Origin: Verrucomicrobia bacterium UBA3750
GTDB lineage: Bacteria > Verrucomicrobiota > Kiritimatiellia > RFP12 > UBA1067
Length of the DNA stretch: 20,629 bases
Assembly: GCA_002371755.1 (NCBI GenBank)
Contig: DFGM01000066.1
Location: forward strand, 1-20,629
Reading direction: 5' to 3'
The position numbers were made by a program, and so were the translations under genes. This document shows positions 1 through 6,206 of this stretch, in pieces (position 1 is the first letter of the stretch; each line of letters begins with the position of its first letter). Under the pieces are notes generated by a model, which made no database searches, was not told where the DNA came from, and saw only the letters and a program-made list of their open reading frames with translations.

Positions 1-42
1 GGCGGCGAGGGGTCTCGCCGCCCTACCACGCCCCCTACCACG
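1..42. repeat. Intergenic palindrome plus 10-bp direct repeat at left edge
   Basis: Positions 1-9 (GGCGGCGAG) are the exact reverse complement of 14-22 (CTCGCCGCC), giving a perfect 9-bp stem with a 4-nt loop. The 10-mer CCCTACCACG then occurs at 21-30 and again at 33-42. The block starts at the window edge, so it may be cut. It lies downstream of the dsbD-like gene on the minus strand. There is no T tract, so it does not look like a classical terminator. A dispersed palindromic element of the genome is more likely, but no second copy occurs in this window. Confidence 0.6.
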
Positions 43-75
43 GGACACACGGCGGTGTCGATTGCACTCGCGGCT

Positions 76-95
76 ACGCCTGCTACGCAGGGCGT
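76..95. other. Small hairpin just downstream of the dsbD-like gene
   Basis: ACGCCTGC (76-83) pairs with GCAGGGCGT (87-95) around a 3-nt loop, with one bulged G. On the minus strand it begins about 15 nt after the dsbD-like stop codon. It has no following run of T, so a role as an intrinsic terminator is doubtful. It could be a weak 3'-end structure or part of the repeat mosaic at 1-110. Confidence 0.35.
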
Positions 96-110
96 TGCCG
101 CAGCTGAGGT

Positions 111-1157
111 TCAGAGGCGATTTTCGAATATGGCGAAGGCGGGGAGCCCCTTGACTTCGCGGAATTGCTCGATTTGAGTGAGCTTTTCGATGTCTTCGGC
201 CTGGAGACGTATAAGCGTGAAGCCGGAGAGTTTTTTCGCGACTTCGGGATCGCGCAGGGTTTTGCGTTCCATTGCGCGGCAGTTCTTGCACCATGTGGCC
301 CAGCAATCCACAAGGACGGGTTTGCCTTTGGGGGCGGACGCAAGCGTCTCAAGGAACGTCTCTGGAGTCGCAGGGATCCAGACCAAACCATCCGAGGCGG
401 CCTCAGCGGTTGTCGAATTGGCTGCAACTTCAGTTTTTGCCGGTAAAAAGCCCTGATACGCCAAATATCCATACCATGCGGCGAAGAGGAGAACTATGAA
501 AGCAAAGAGTTTTTCGACTTTTGACATCCAGGCTCCAGGCTTTGGCAACACTTGCATGCCGGCACCTGCGAAGGGCCAGGGGAGCCCCATTCCAAGACCG
601 AGGGCGAAGGGGAGGAACAGTGCGATAACGCTCCCTTCCGCCGACAGACGCGCCGTGAGCAGCAATACCGCCACAAGGACAGGTGCGACACACGCACCTG
701 CGAGCACTGCGGAGACGCACCCCATGAACAATGCGGCAAAATCGCCGAGAAAGCCTTGTTTCTTGCTGTTTACCGTTCTGGACACCTTCATTCTGGCGCC
801 GGAAAAGTCAATCGCGAACATGCCCGAAAGGGCGAGGGCGAGAAGGATGAATATCACGGCGACAAGAAGGTTGAACCAGGGATTGCCCTGGATGGCGCCG
901 AAGGCGAGTCCACCCAATGCCGCAGCAAGTCCCATCGCGCCATATGCAAGTGCAATGCCAAGACCGTACAGTGCACCGCGTTTTGCCGATTTGCCGATTA
1001 CCATCAGGTTCACAGGCACCATGGGAAGGACGCACGGGGTCAAGTTCATGGCAAGTCCACCGAGGATTGCCGCAATAAAGGCACCGCCTAGTGAAAGACC
1101 GGAAAGGGGATCTTGCGCCGCTCCAGCGAGAAACGCAAGAAACTCTTCAACATTCAT
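111..1157 (-). CDS. DsbD/CcdA-type thiol:disulfide interchange protein, alpha domain absent, thioredoxin domain truncated
   Basis: This inner-membrane protein should pass electrons from cytoplasmic thioredoxin to periplasmic thiol proteins. Residues about 20-235 form the multi-helix DsbD beta (CcdA-like) domain. It has one cysteine in NLTPCVLPM (Cys42) and one in GACVAPV (Cys156), the pair expected to shuttle electrons. Residues about 258-348 are a thioredoxin-like domain with WATWCKNC (Cys290/Cys293) and the cis-proline loop GLP (Pro339). The N-terminal periplasmic alpha domain of E. coli DsbD is absent. The chain stops only nine residues after the cis-proline, where the family normally has about 30 more (last strand and helix), so the domain looks truncated. 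I chose the ATG at 1157 over the one at 1178 because GAAGG lies just upstream of it. It follows ispH by 56 bp. Family is sure; activity is not. Confidence 0.88.
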   Translation of the reverse strand: MNVEEFLAFLAGAAQDPLSGLSLGGAFIAAILGGLAMNLTPCVLPMVPVNLMVIGKSAKRGALYGLGIALAYGAMGLAAALGGLAFGAIQGNPWFNLLVAVIFILLALALSGMFAIDFSGARMKVSRTVNSKKQGFLGDFAALFMGCVSAVLAGACVAPVLVAVLLLTARLSAEGSVIALFLPFALGLGMGLPWPFAGAGMQVLPKPGAWMSKVEKLFAFIVLLFAAWYGYLAYQGFLPAKTEVAANSTTAEAASDGLVWIPATPETFLETLASAPKGKPVLVDCWATWCKNCRAMERKTLRDPEVAKKLSGFTLIRLQAEDIEKLTQIEQFREVKGLPAFAIFENRL

Positions 1158-1188
1158 GAAACCTTCGCTGATATGCATAATATAATAA

Positions 1189-1230
1189 GGAGTGGGGAGT
1201 TGGGTGTGGGGTGTCAGGAGTTCGGAGCGG
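1189..1230. repeat. Six-unit degenerate heptamer tandem repeat
   Basis: On the plus strand, six consecutive 7-mers follow the pattern GGWGTKG: GGAGTGG, GGAGTTG, GGTGTGG, GGTGTCA, GGAGTTC, GGAGCGG. The array fills most of the ispH/dsbD gap and runs into the 3' end of ispH. The ispH stop codon (1214-1216) and its last few codons are therefore made of repeat units. It resembles, in style only, the short tandemly repeated heptamers known from filamentous cyanobacteria. No promoter or terminator can be assigned to it. Confidence 0.7.
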
Positions 1231-2095
1231 GAAGGGCGCTAGGCCTTCTCTCCGCCGCGGCGACCCTTGACGATATCGTGGTCAAGGTGGGCGCAACTGC
1301 CTCATTCAGATACTTCATGGCTTCTTCGAGGAAGGAATCCGGGGTGGAGGCTCCGGCGGTCACGCCTATCCTATTATATATAGAGAGATCCAGTGCTTCA
1401 AGCTCTTCCATCGTTCCGACACGGAAAGCCGGACATTTGGCGACTTCAACGAGGCGTCTCGTATTGGAAGATTTCGCTCCGCCAAGGACGACAAGCGCAT
1501 CTCCTTCAAACGCCTTTACCGCGTCCTGCCGTTCTTTTGTGGCGTGGCAAACGTCGGCGGAGGTATGAACATCATGACGGGTCTTGAGAAGGGCGATGGT
1601 GGAAGCGACATCCCCGGAGTTCATCGTGGTCTGAGAAACGACTCCGATTCTGGAGCCGGGAGCAGGTTCATCGGGGAAGACGTAGGCTTTCGCGCCAGGC
1701 ATAGCTTCGACTTCCCCCACAATGCCATTCACTTCAGCGTGACCCTTGTGCCCGATTACGACGACATCCATTCCCTGTGAAGCGTAAAGCCGCGCCTCTT
1801 TGTGCACTTTTGCGACGAACGGACAGGTGGCGTCGATTACTTTCAAATGCTTCTCTTGCGCCTTGGCGCGTATGGAAGGGGAGACGCCGTGGGCTGAGAA
1901 AATCACCGTCTCGCCATCCGGCACATCGTCGAGAGATTCGACGAACTTCATGCCTTTTGCGGCCAATTCGCCCACGACGAGTTCGTTATGGACGATTTCG
2001 TGGAGGCAATACGCGCCAGGATGGCGACGCGCCGTTTCGAGGGCGGCCTTGACACCTGCGCAAAATCCATGCGGATGTAGTACAGATGGCTTCAC
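1214..2095 (-). CDS. ispH: 4-hydroxy-3-methylbut-2-enyl diphosphate reductase
   Basis: This is the last enzyme of the MEP isoprenoid pathway. It reduces HMBPP to IPP and DMAPP with a [4Fe-4S] cluster in the cytoplasm. The three cluster cysteines are visible: Cys12 in HGFCAGV, Cys91 in DATCPFV and Cys183 in DVCHATKERQ. VHN (His36) and GHAE (His119, Glu121, the likely proton donor) are present, as are the substrate-binding SSN (209-211) and the GVTAGAS segment near the C terminus. An upstream TTG at 2134 is open, but GTG at 2095 is chosen: it overlaps the mazG stop as GTGA, has GGTGG upstream, and starts right at the family N terminus. The length of 293 residues is normal. The last residues (SALPAPNS) are encoded by the heptamer repeat and are probably not functional. 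It implies isoprenoid synthesis by the MEP route. Confidence 0.96.
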   Translation of the reverse strand: MKPSVLHPHGFCAGVKAALETARRHPGAYCLHEIVHNELVVGELAAKGMKFVESLDDVPDGETVIFSAHGVSPSIRAKAQEKHLKVIDATCPFVAKVHKEARLYASQGMDVVVIGHKGHAEVNGIVGEVEAMPGAKAYVFPDEPAPGSRIGVVSQTTMNSGDVASTIALLKTRHDVHTSADVCHATKERQDAVKAFEGDALVVLGGAKSSNTRRLVEVAKCPAFRVGTMEELEALDLSIYNRIGVTAGASTPDSFLEEAMKYLNEAVAPTLTTISSRVAAAERRPSALPAPNS

Positions 2096-2913
2096 CAGAC
2101 TTGGCCACCGGGGTTGGCTTTGGCTTCTTCCCAAAGCGCGTCCATTTCTTCGAGCGTCATATCCTTGAGGTCTTTGCCGGCGGCTTTCGCCGCCGCTTCG
2201 ACCGCGCGGAACCGGCGAGAGAACTTGGCTGTAGCGTTTTCAAGGGCGGATTCTGCATCTATCTTGAGATGGCGCGCAAGATTGGCCGCCGCGAAAAGGA
2301 AGTCGCCAAACTCATCTTTGACGCGATTGGAATCGGCAGGGGAAAGGCTCTTCCTGTTTGCGACCTCGTCGTTCAGTTCGCGCATTTCCTCGCCGATTTT
2401 CGCCATGGGGCCTTCGGCATCGGGCCAATCGAACCCGACGCGTGCGGCTTTCTCCTGCGTGCGCTGCGATTTGAGAAGAGCGGGAAGGACGCCAGGCACT
2501 CCGTCCAAGGCGCTATGGCGCGCCTCTTTCTTGTGTTCCTGCTGCTTGATGCGCTCCCAGTTCTTCAGGACAGTCGCGGAATCGTTGGCGGTCGCATCAC
2601 CGAAGACATGAGGATGGCGGCGGACGAGCTTATCCGATATGGCGTTTGCAACATCGTCGAAGGTGAATCGTCCTTCCTGCTCGGCCATGACACACTGGAA
2701 CATGACCTGCAAAAGGACATCGCCCAATTCTTCGATATGGTTTTCCTTGTCTTCCGGCTTGTCCATCGCAGCGAGGAGTTCGTATGTTTCTTCGAGAACG
2801 CAAGGCTTTAGCGATTCAAGCGTCTGTTCGCGATCCCAGGGGCACCCGGTTTGCGGGTCCCTGAGACGCGTCATGATTTCGTGCAGCCTATCTATGCCGG
2901 AAACGCCATCCAT
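2092..2913 (-). CDS. mazG: MazG nucleoside triphosphate pyrophosphohydrolase
   Basis: MazG hydrolyses NTPs and dNTPs to the monophosphate and PPi, a house-cleaning role that in some bacteria also affects (p)ppGpp. The N-terminal half shows LRDPQTGCPWD (17-27) and the metal-binding pair EETYE (41-45) and EELGD (61-65). A second MazG unit follows, with GEEMRELNDEV and KDEFGDFLF, giving the tandem arrangement of E. coli-type MazG at the usual length. The longest frame starts at 2928. The ATG at 2913 is preferred because GGAG lies 9 nt upstream of it and the earlier ATG has no Shine-Dalgarno. The gene follows pfp closely, and its stop overlaps the ispH GTG start (GTGA), so mazG and ispH are probably translationally coupled. 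Confidence 0.93.
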   Translation of the reverse strand: MDGVSGIDRLHEIMTRLRDPQTGCPWDREQTLESLKPCVLEETYELLAAMDKPEDKENHIEELGDVLLQVMFQCVMAEQEGRFTFDDVANAISDKLVRRHPHVFGDATANDSATVLKNWERIKQQEHKKEARHSALDGVPGVLPALLKSQRTQEKAARVGFDWPDAEGPMAKIGEEMRELNDEVANRKSLSPADSNRVKDEFGDFLFAAANLARHLKIDAESALENATAKFSRRFRAVEAAAKAAGKDLKDMTLEEMDALWEEAKANPGGQVW

Positions 2914-2934
2914 CTGGTTTTTCTCCATGCGGAA

Positions 2935-4164
2935 TCAATTGAGGGTGCGCTTCTTGCGCGGGAAGGGCTGACCGATTTCGTCGAGAAGGGCGCGGAAGCT
3001 ACCTCTCCTCACATTGAAAGGCTTTCCGCCTTTGATGCGCTCGAACTCGCATGCACGGATTTCGCCTTTCTTGTCCTCATCGGGTCCGATTACGCCGGAA
3101 ACGCCTTCAAGCGCGCATTCGACAGCCTTTTTCGCACACTTTTCGATGAGCTTGAGATCCTTCGCGCAAGGTGCGGCGGAACGGGCAAAGTAGCCGGATT
3201 TGAAGACCTGCGTTTTTTCCGCTCCGACGAGTTCGCCGAGTCTCTTGGCGACGTAGCTGCCCACATTCACCTTGTCAAGCCGCGGGTGCCCGAACGCATC
3301 GAGAGGAACTTCCTCGCCGCGCTTCTTCATATCCTTTATGATATCGGCTACGCCTGCGCCTTCCGAGACGAACACATTCACGGAATCGTACTTGTCCATT
3401 ACCTTCTTCAGCCGCTTGCCTTCCTCGGCAAAGTCGATTCTTGATTCGGATACATAGACAGCGTGGACATCCTGACGCTCTCTTGTGAGACCGAAGGAGG
3501 GAAGAAGTTTCATCTTTTTGAGCTTCTTGTGGTAGACTTCCGCAGTCTTGTAGGTAAGCCAGCCGCAGTTGCGCCCCATGACCTCGTGGATGGTGAGTGC
3601 GCGCGGATTGGCGCTGTTTTCCTTGACGACATTGAAGAAGAACTTTGCGCCTTCCTCTGCCGCCGTCCAGGCGCCGAGAGACTGGCGGATGGGATAGACG
3701 TCGTTATCGATCGTCTTGGGGAGGCCCACGACGATGAGAGGGTAGTTGTTGGTGGCGAGATATGCGGCAAGATCCGCTGCCGTCGTATTCGTATCGTCGC
3801 CGCCAATCGTGTGGAGAACGTCGATGCCGTCCTTGACGAGCTGGTCGGCCGCAACCTTAAGAGGATTTTCACCTTCCTTTACAAGTCCGCGCTTGACGCA
3901 GTCTTTGACATTCGTGAGCTTCACACGGCTGTTGCCGATTGGGCTGCCGCCATGCTTCGTGAGGATGAGGGCGTTTTTGCGAGCCTCGGGCGTGACCTTG
4001 ATGGATTCGCCTTTGAGAAGGCCCATGTAGCCGTTGACGTAGCCGATCATCTCAATGGAAGGATCGGCCTTGTCGTATTCCCTGATGAGGAAACCGATGG
4101 AAGAACTGAGGCACGGGGCGAGGCCGCCAGCCGTGAGAAACGCTACTTTTTTTACTTTCTTCAT
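2935..4164 (-). CDS. pfp: Pyrophosphate-dependent 6-phosphofructokinase
   Basis: This enzyme interconverts fructose 6-phosphate plus PPi and fructose 1,6-bisphosphate plus Pi, a reversible glycolytic step that saves ATP. Diagnostic residues are GGDD (121-124), where the second Asp replaces the Gly of ATP-dependent enzymes, and PKTIDND (149-155), whose Lys marks PPi use. MGRN (197-200) binds sugar phosphate. The N terminus carries a TAGGLAPCLSS loop. At 409 residues it matches the medium-length bacterial PFP group. AAGGA lies 9 nt upstream of the ATG. It follows ribH after 111 bp and is followed closely by mazG. PPi specificity is inferred from these residues. The neighbouring MazG also makes PPi, but a direct link is speculation. 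Confidence 0.93.
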   Translation of the reverse strand: MKKVKKVAFLTAGGLAPCLSSSIGFLIREYDKADPSIEMIGYVNGYMGLLKGESIKVTPEARKNALILTKHGGSPIGNSRVKLTNVKDCVKRGLVKEGENPLKVAADQLVKDGIDVLHTIGGDDTNTTAADLAAYLATNNYPLIVVGLPKTIDNDVYPIRQSLGAWTAAEEGAKFFFNVVKENSANPRALTIHEVMGRNCGWLTYKTAEVYHKKLKKMKLLPSFGLTRERQDVHAVYVSESRIDFAEEGKRLKKVMDKYDSVNVFVSEGAGVADIIKDMKKRGEEVPLDAFGHPRLDKVNVGSYVAKRLGELVGAEKTQVFKSGYFARSAAPCAKDLKLIEKCAKKAVECALEGVSGVIGPDEDKKGEIRACEFERIKGGKPFNVRRGSFRALLDEIGQPFPRKKRTLN

Positions 4165-4275
4165 GATATTTTATCCTTTTCTCTGGAAATCGATGATTGC
4201 CGGCAGAATCTGCCCGCAGCCGCAGCCCGACGGGTGTGGAAGGGTGCTGGACGCAGACCCGGCACAGGGAACTCG

Positions 4276-4743
4276 TCAGCCTTTGAGGCAGCGCATGACA
4301 TTCGCCGTTTCAATGGCGGACTGCATTGCGCTGAAACCTTTGTTGCCTTGCTTTGTGCCGCAACGCTCCACAGCCTGTTCGAGATTCTCGGCCGTCACGA
4401 CGCCATCTGCCACAGGCACGCCGGTCGCAAGCGAAATTTCCGTAAACGCACGAGCCGTCGTCTCGTTGATGAGGGCGGCGTGAGCCGTCGCGCCTTGGAC
4501 AACCGTTCCGAGGCATACAATGGCGTCATATAGCCCAGATACGGCGAGAGTCTTCGCTACGACTGGCAGTTCATATGCGCCCGGCACTCTGACGAGCGTA
4601 AGTTCCTGATCGTTGCCGCCAAGCCGTACGAACGCATCGCGAGCTCCCTTGACCAACTGCTCAACGAGAAAACTGTTGAACCTAGATGCGACAACAGCTA
4701 TCTTCATTCCTCCGGCAGTCAAATTGCCTTCTATCTGAATCAT
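4276..4743 (-). CDS. ribH: 6,7-dimethyl-8-ribityllumazine synthase
   Basis: Lumazine synthase condenses the ribityl-aminouracil intermediate with dihydroxybutanone phosphate in riboflavin synthesis. The length of 155 residues is typical, and the chain aligns without gaps to the B. subtilis numbering. Phe22 (ring stacking), VPGAYELP (53-60), His88 (general base) and Arg127 in ERCGTKQGNKG (phosphate binding) are all present. The loop around His88 is unusual: most enzymes read IRG-x-T-x-H followed by F/Y-D-Y-V, whereas here it is VQGATAH followed by AALI. GGAGG lies 9 nt before the ATG, and a good promoter sits just upstream. No other riboflavin gene and no FMN riboswitch motif is nearby. A ribH-family protein is nearly certain; normal substrate binding is less so. 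Confidence 0.92.
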   Translation of the reverse strand: MIQIEGNLTAGGMKIAVVASRFNSFLVEQLVKGARDAFVRLGGNDQELTLVRVPGAYELPVVAKTLAVSGLYDAIVCLGTVVQGATAHAALINETTARAFTEISLATGVPVADGVVTAENLEQAVERCGTKQGNKGFSAMQSAIETANVMRCLKG

Positions 4744-4779
4744 TTCGATTTTCCTCCAATGTGATGAAAAACTGAGGGT

Positions 4780-4808
4780 ATTTTACCATATTATGCGGTT
4801 ATTCGCAA
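4780..4808 (-). promoter_or_regulatory. Sigma-70 type promoter for ribH
   Basis: On the minus strand, TTGCGA (4808-4803) and TAAAAT (4785-4780) are separated by exactly 17 bp. TGG directly precedes the -10 box, giving an extended -10. Transcription would start near 4773 and leave a leader of about 30 nt carrying the ribH GGAGG. It separates ribH and the genes after it from the long gene run ending at rarA. Confidence 0.6.
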
Positions 4809-4927
4809 GGGGCAAACACCTCAGCGGCGACAACATCCCGAGGAGCATTCGCCGCTGCTGAAGTTGCCGCCGCTGGAGCCTCTTCCTCAGCGCGGCTAAG
4901 ACCGATTATGTAAACTTCTGTTATCAC
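4799..4927 (-). CDS. Doubtful small Ala/Glu-rich ORF after rarA
   Basis: A GTG-initiated frame of 42 codons begins 7 bp after the rarA stop codon and ends at TAA just inside the ribH promoter. It would encode a short start (MITEVYIIGLSR) followed by an Ala-, Glu- and Pro-rich stretch ending in FAPCE. The Shine-Dalgarno is weak (GAG near the start). The Ala-rich part coincides with the inverted repeats at 4822-4875, so it may be only a by-product of GC-rich repeats. I do not recognise it as any family. It is listed because the spacing after rarA would suit co-translation. Confidence 0.25.
   Translation of the reverse strand: MITEVYIIGLSRAEEEAPAAATSAAANAPRDVVAAEVFAPCE
4822..4875 (-). other. 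Two competing hairpins between rarA and ribH
   Basis: On the minus-strand RNA, the segment from 4834 to 4822 (GUUGUCGCCGCUG) can pair with 4875-4863 over 13 positions. One of these is a U-G wobble, so the stem is unbroken only in the minus-strand transcript. The same 3' arm can instead pair perfectly over 9 bp with 4857-4849 (CAGCGGCGA). The two structures exclude each other. There is no U tract after the stem. It lies upstream of the ribH promoter, so it would form mainly in RNA read through from rarA. A 3'-end or attenuating structure is possible, as is a plain GC repeat. Confidence 0.4.
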
Positions 4928-4934
4928 GCCGCTC

Positions 4935-6206
4935 TCACGCTTCCCCCAGCCGCTTCAAGTAGCGTTGAATCGTCAATTCGTAGCCGCTTTGAGTCGGGCG
5001 GTAATAATGTTTGGGGACGCTCAGGTATTCCTGCTCGACGTAATGGTTGGCGAAATTGTGCGGATACTTGTATTCCGTTACGGCATTGGAGCCGATTGCA
5101 CGGACGTGTTTGTTCTTTAAATGCTCCGGCACGGGCTGGACGCGCCCGGCTTCTACATCCGCCATAGCCTCGCTGATAGCCATGCAAGATGCGTTTGATT
5201 TTGGCGCGGATGCAAGATATGTAGTCGCCTGCGAGAGGTTTATTGCACACTCTGGCATTCCCACGAACTCGCACGCCTGCATGCATGCTACCGCCACGGA
5301 TATGCCGCGCGGGTCGGCGTTGCCGATATCCTCGGAAGCACTGATTACGAGACGCCGGGCTATAAAACGGGGGTCTTCCCCGGCGACGAGCATCTTCCCA
5401 AGCCAATATACCGCCGCATCCGGATCCGAGCCGCGAATCGACTTGATAAAGGCGGAAATCGTGTCGTAGTGTCCGTCTTCCTTTTTGTCGTAGTTGACGT
5501 GGTGCCGTTGCACACACTCTTCCATTATGCCAAGCGTAATGTGGAGCGCACCATCTGTATCTGGCGGCGTGGAAAGGACAGCGATTTCGAGCGCCGTCAA
5601 GGCGTGCCTCGCGTCTCCATCGCAAATTTCGGCGAGAAAGTCGCAGGCATCGTCATCCATGACGCAATTTACGCCGCCATATCCCCTTTCCGCATCTTCA
5701 AGCGCCCTTGCAAGCAGGGTTTTTATCTCTTCCTTGGTGAGCGGCTTGAGCTCGAAAACGAGCGACCGCGAGGTTAAGGGCGTGTTTATGAAGAAGTTTG
5801 GATTGTGTGTGGTTGCGCCGATAAGCACGACGGTGCCGTCTTCCACATAAGGTAGAAGGACATCCTGCTGGGATTTGTTGAACCTGTGTATTTCATCTAT
5901 AAAGAGGATGGTGCCGCGTCCGCCGAGCTCATTTCTGGCGCGGTCGCATATCTTGCGGATATCCCCTACTCCGGAAATCACGCCGGAGAGGCGCATGAAG
6001 TTGCGCTTTGTGGTCTTGGCTATCACTTCGGCCAGGGAAGTCTTGCCGCAGCCTGGAGGACCGTAGAAGATTATGTTGGTAAGGCGATCGGCCTCTATCA
6101 CCCTTCTAAGCAGTTTGCCCTCGCCGAGGATATGGGATTGCCCCACAACCTCGTCAATGGTGCGCGGCCTCATGCGCGAGGCGAGAGGCTCTGTCCTACT
6201 CGCCAT
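4935..6206 (-). CDS. rarA: Replication-associated recombination protein A (RarA/MgsA AAA+ ATPase)
   Basis: RarA is a clamp-loader-like AAA+ ATPase that acts at stalled replication forks, related to eukaryotic WRNIP1/Mgs1. It shows the N-terminal PLASRMRPRTIDEVVGQ motif, Walker A GPPGCGKT (49-56), Walker B ILFIDE (100-105), sensor 1 IGATT (129-133) and a likely arginine finger in PLTSRS (Arg147). The C-terminal half has the MgsA tetramerisation-domain signatures, including SIRGSDPDAAVYWL, ASEDIGNADP and the closing YKYPHNF. The length of 423 residues is normal. The ATG overlaps the end of the upstream secreted-protein gene by 11 bp, so it is almost certainly co-transcribed with it. Nothing is missing. 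Confidence 0.96.
   Translation of the reverse strand: MASRTEPLASRMRPRTIDEVVGQSHILGEGKLLRRVIEADRLTNIIFYGPPGCGKTSLAEVIAKTTKRNFMRLSGVISGVGDIRKICDRARNELGGRGTILFIDEIHRFNKSQQDVLLPYVEDGTVVLIGATTHNPNFFINTPLTSRSLVFELKPLTKEEIKTLLARALEDAERGYGGVNCVMDDDACDFLAEICDGDARHALTALEIAVLSTPPDTDGALHITLGIMEECVQRHHVNYDKKEDGHYDTISAFIKSIRGSDPDAAVYWLGKMLVAGEDPRFIARRLVISASEDIGNADPRGISVAVACMQACEFVGMPECAINLSQATTYLASAPKSNASCMAISEAMADVEAGRVQPVPEHLKNKHVRAIGSNAVTEYKYPHNFANHYVEQEYLSVPKHYYRPTQSGYELTIQRYLKRLGEA

Noticed and set aside
1171..1190. AT-rich -10-like sequence (TATTATATTATG) before the dsbD-like gene
   Set aside because: It lies too close to the start codon to leave a normal leader, and there is no -35 box; the gene is more likely read from upstream.
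4165..4275. Terminator or promoter in the 111-bp ribH-pfp gap
   Set aside because: Only a 5-bp stem (GGCAG/CTGCC) without a T tract is visible, and no convincing -10/-35 pair; I see nothing else there.
3463..4533. 356-residue open frame on the plus strand
   Set aside because: It lies opposite pfp and ribH, both well supported, and spans the gap between them only by chance.
4744..4830. FMN riboswitch before ribH
   Set aside because: The leader from the predicted start site is only about 30 nt and shows none of the conserved RFN segments.
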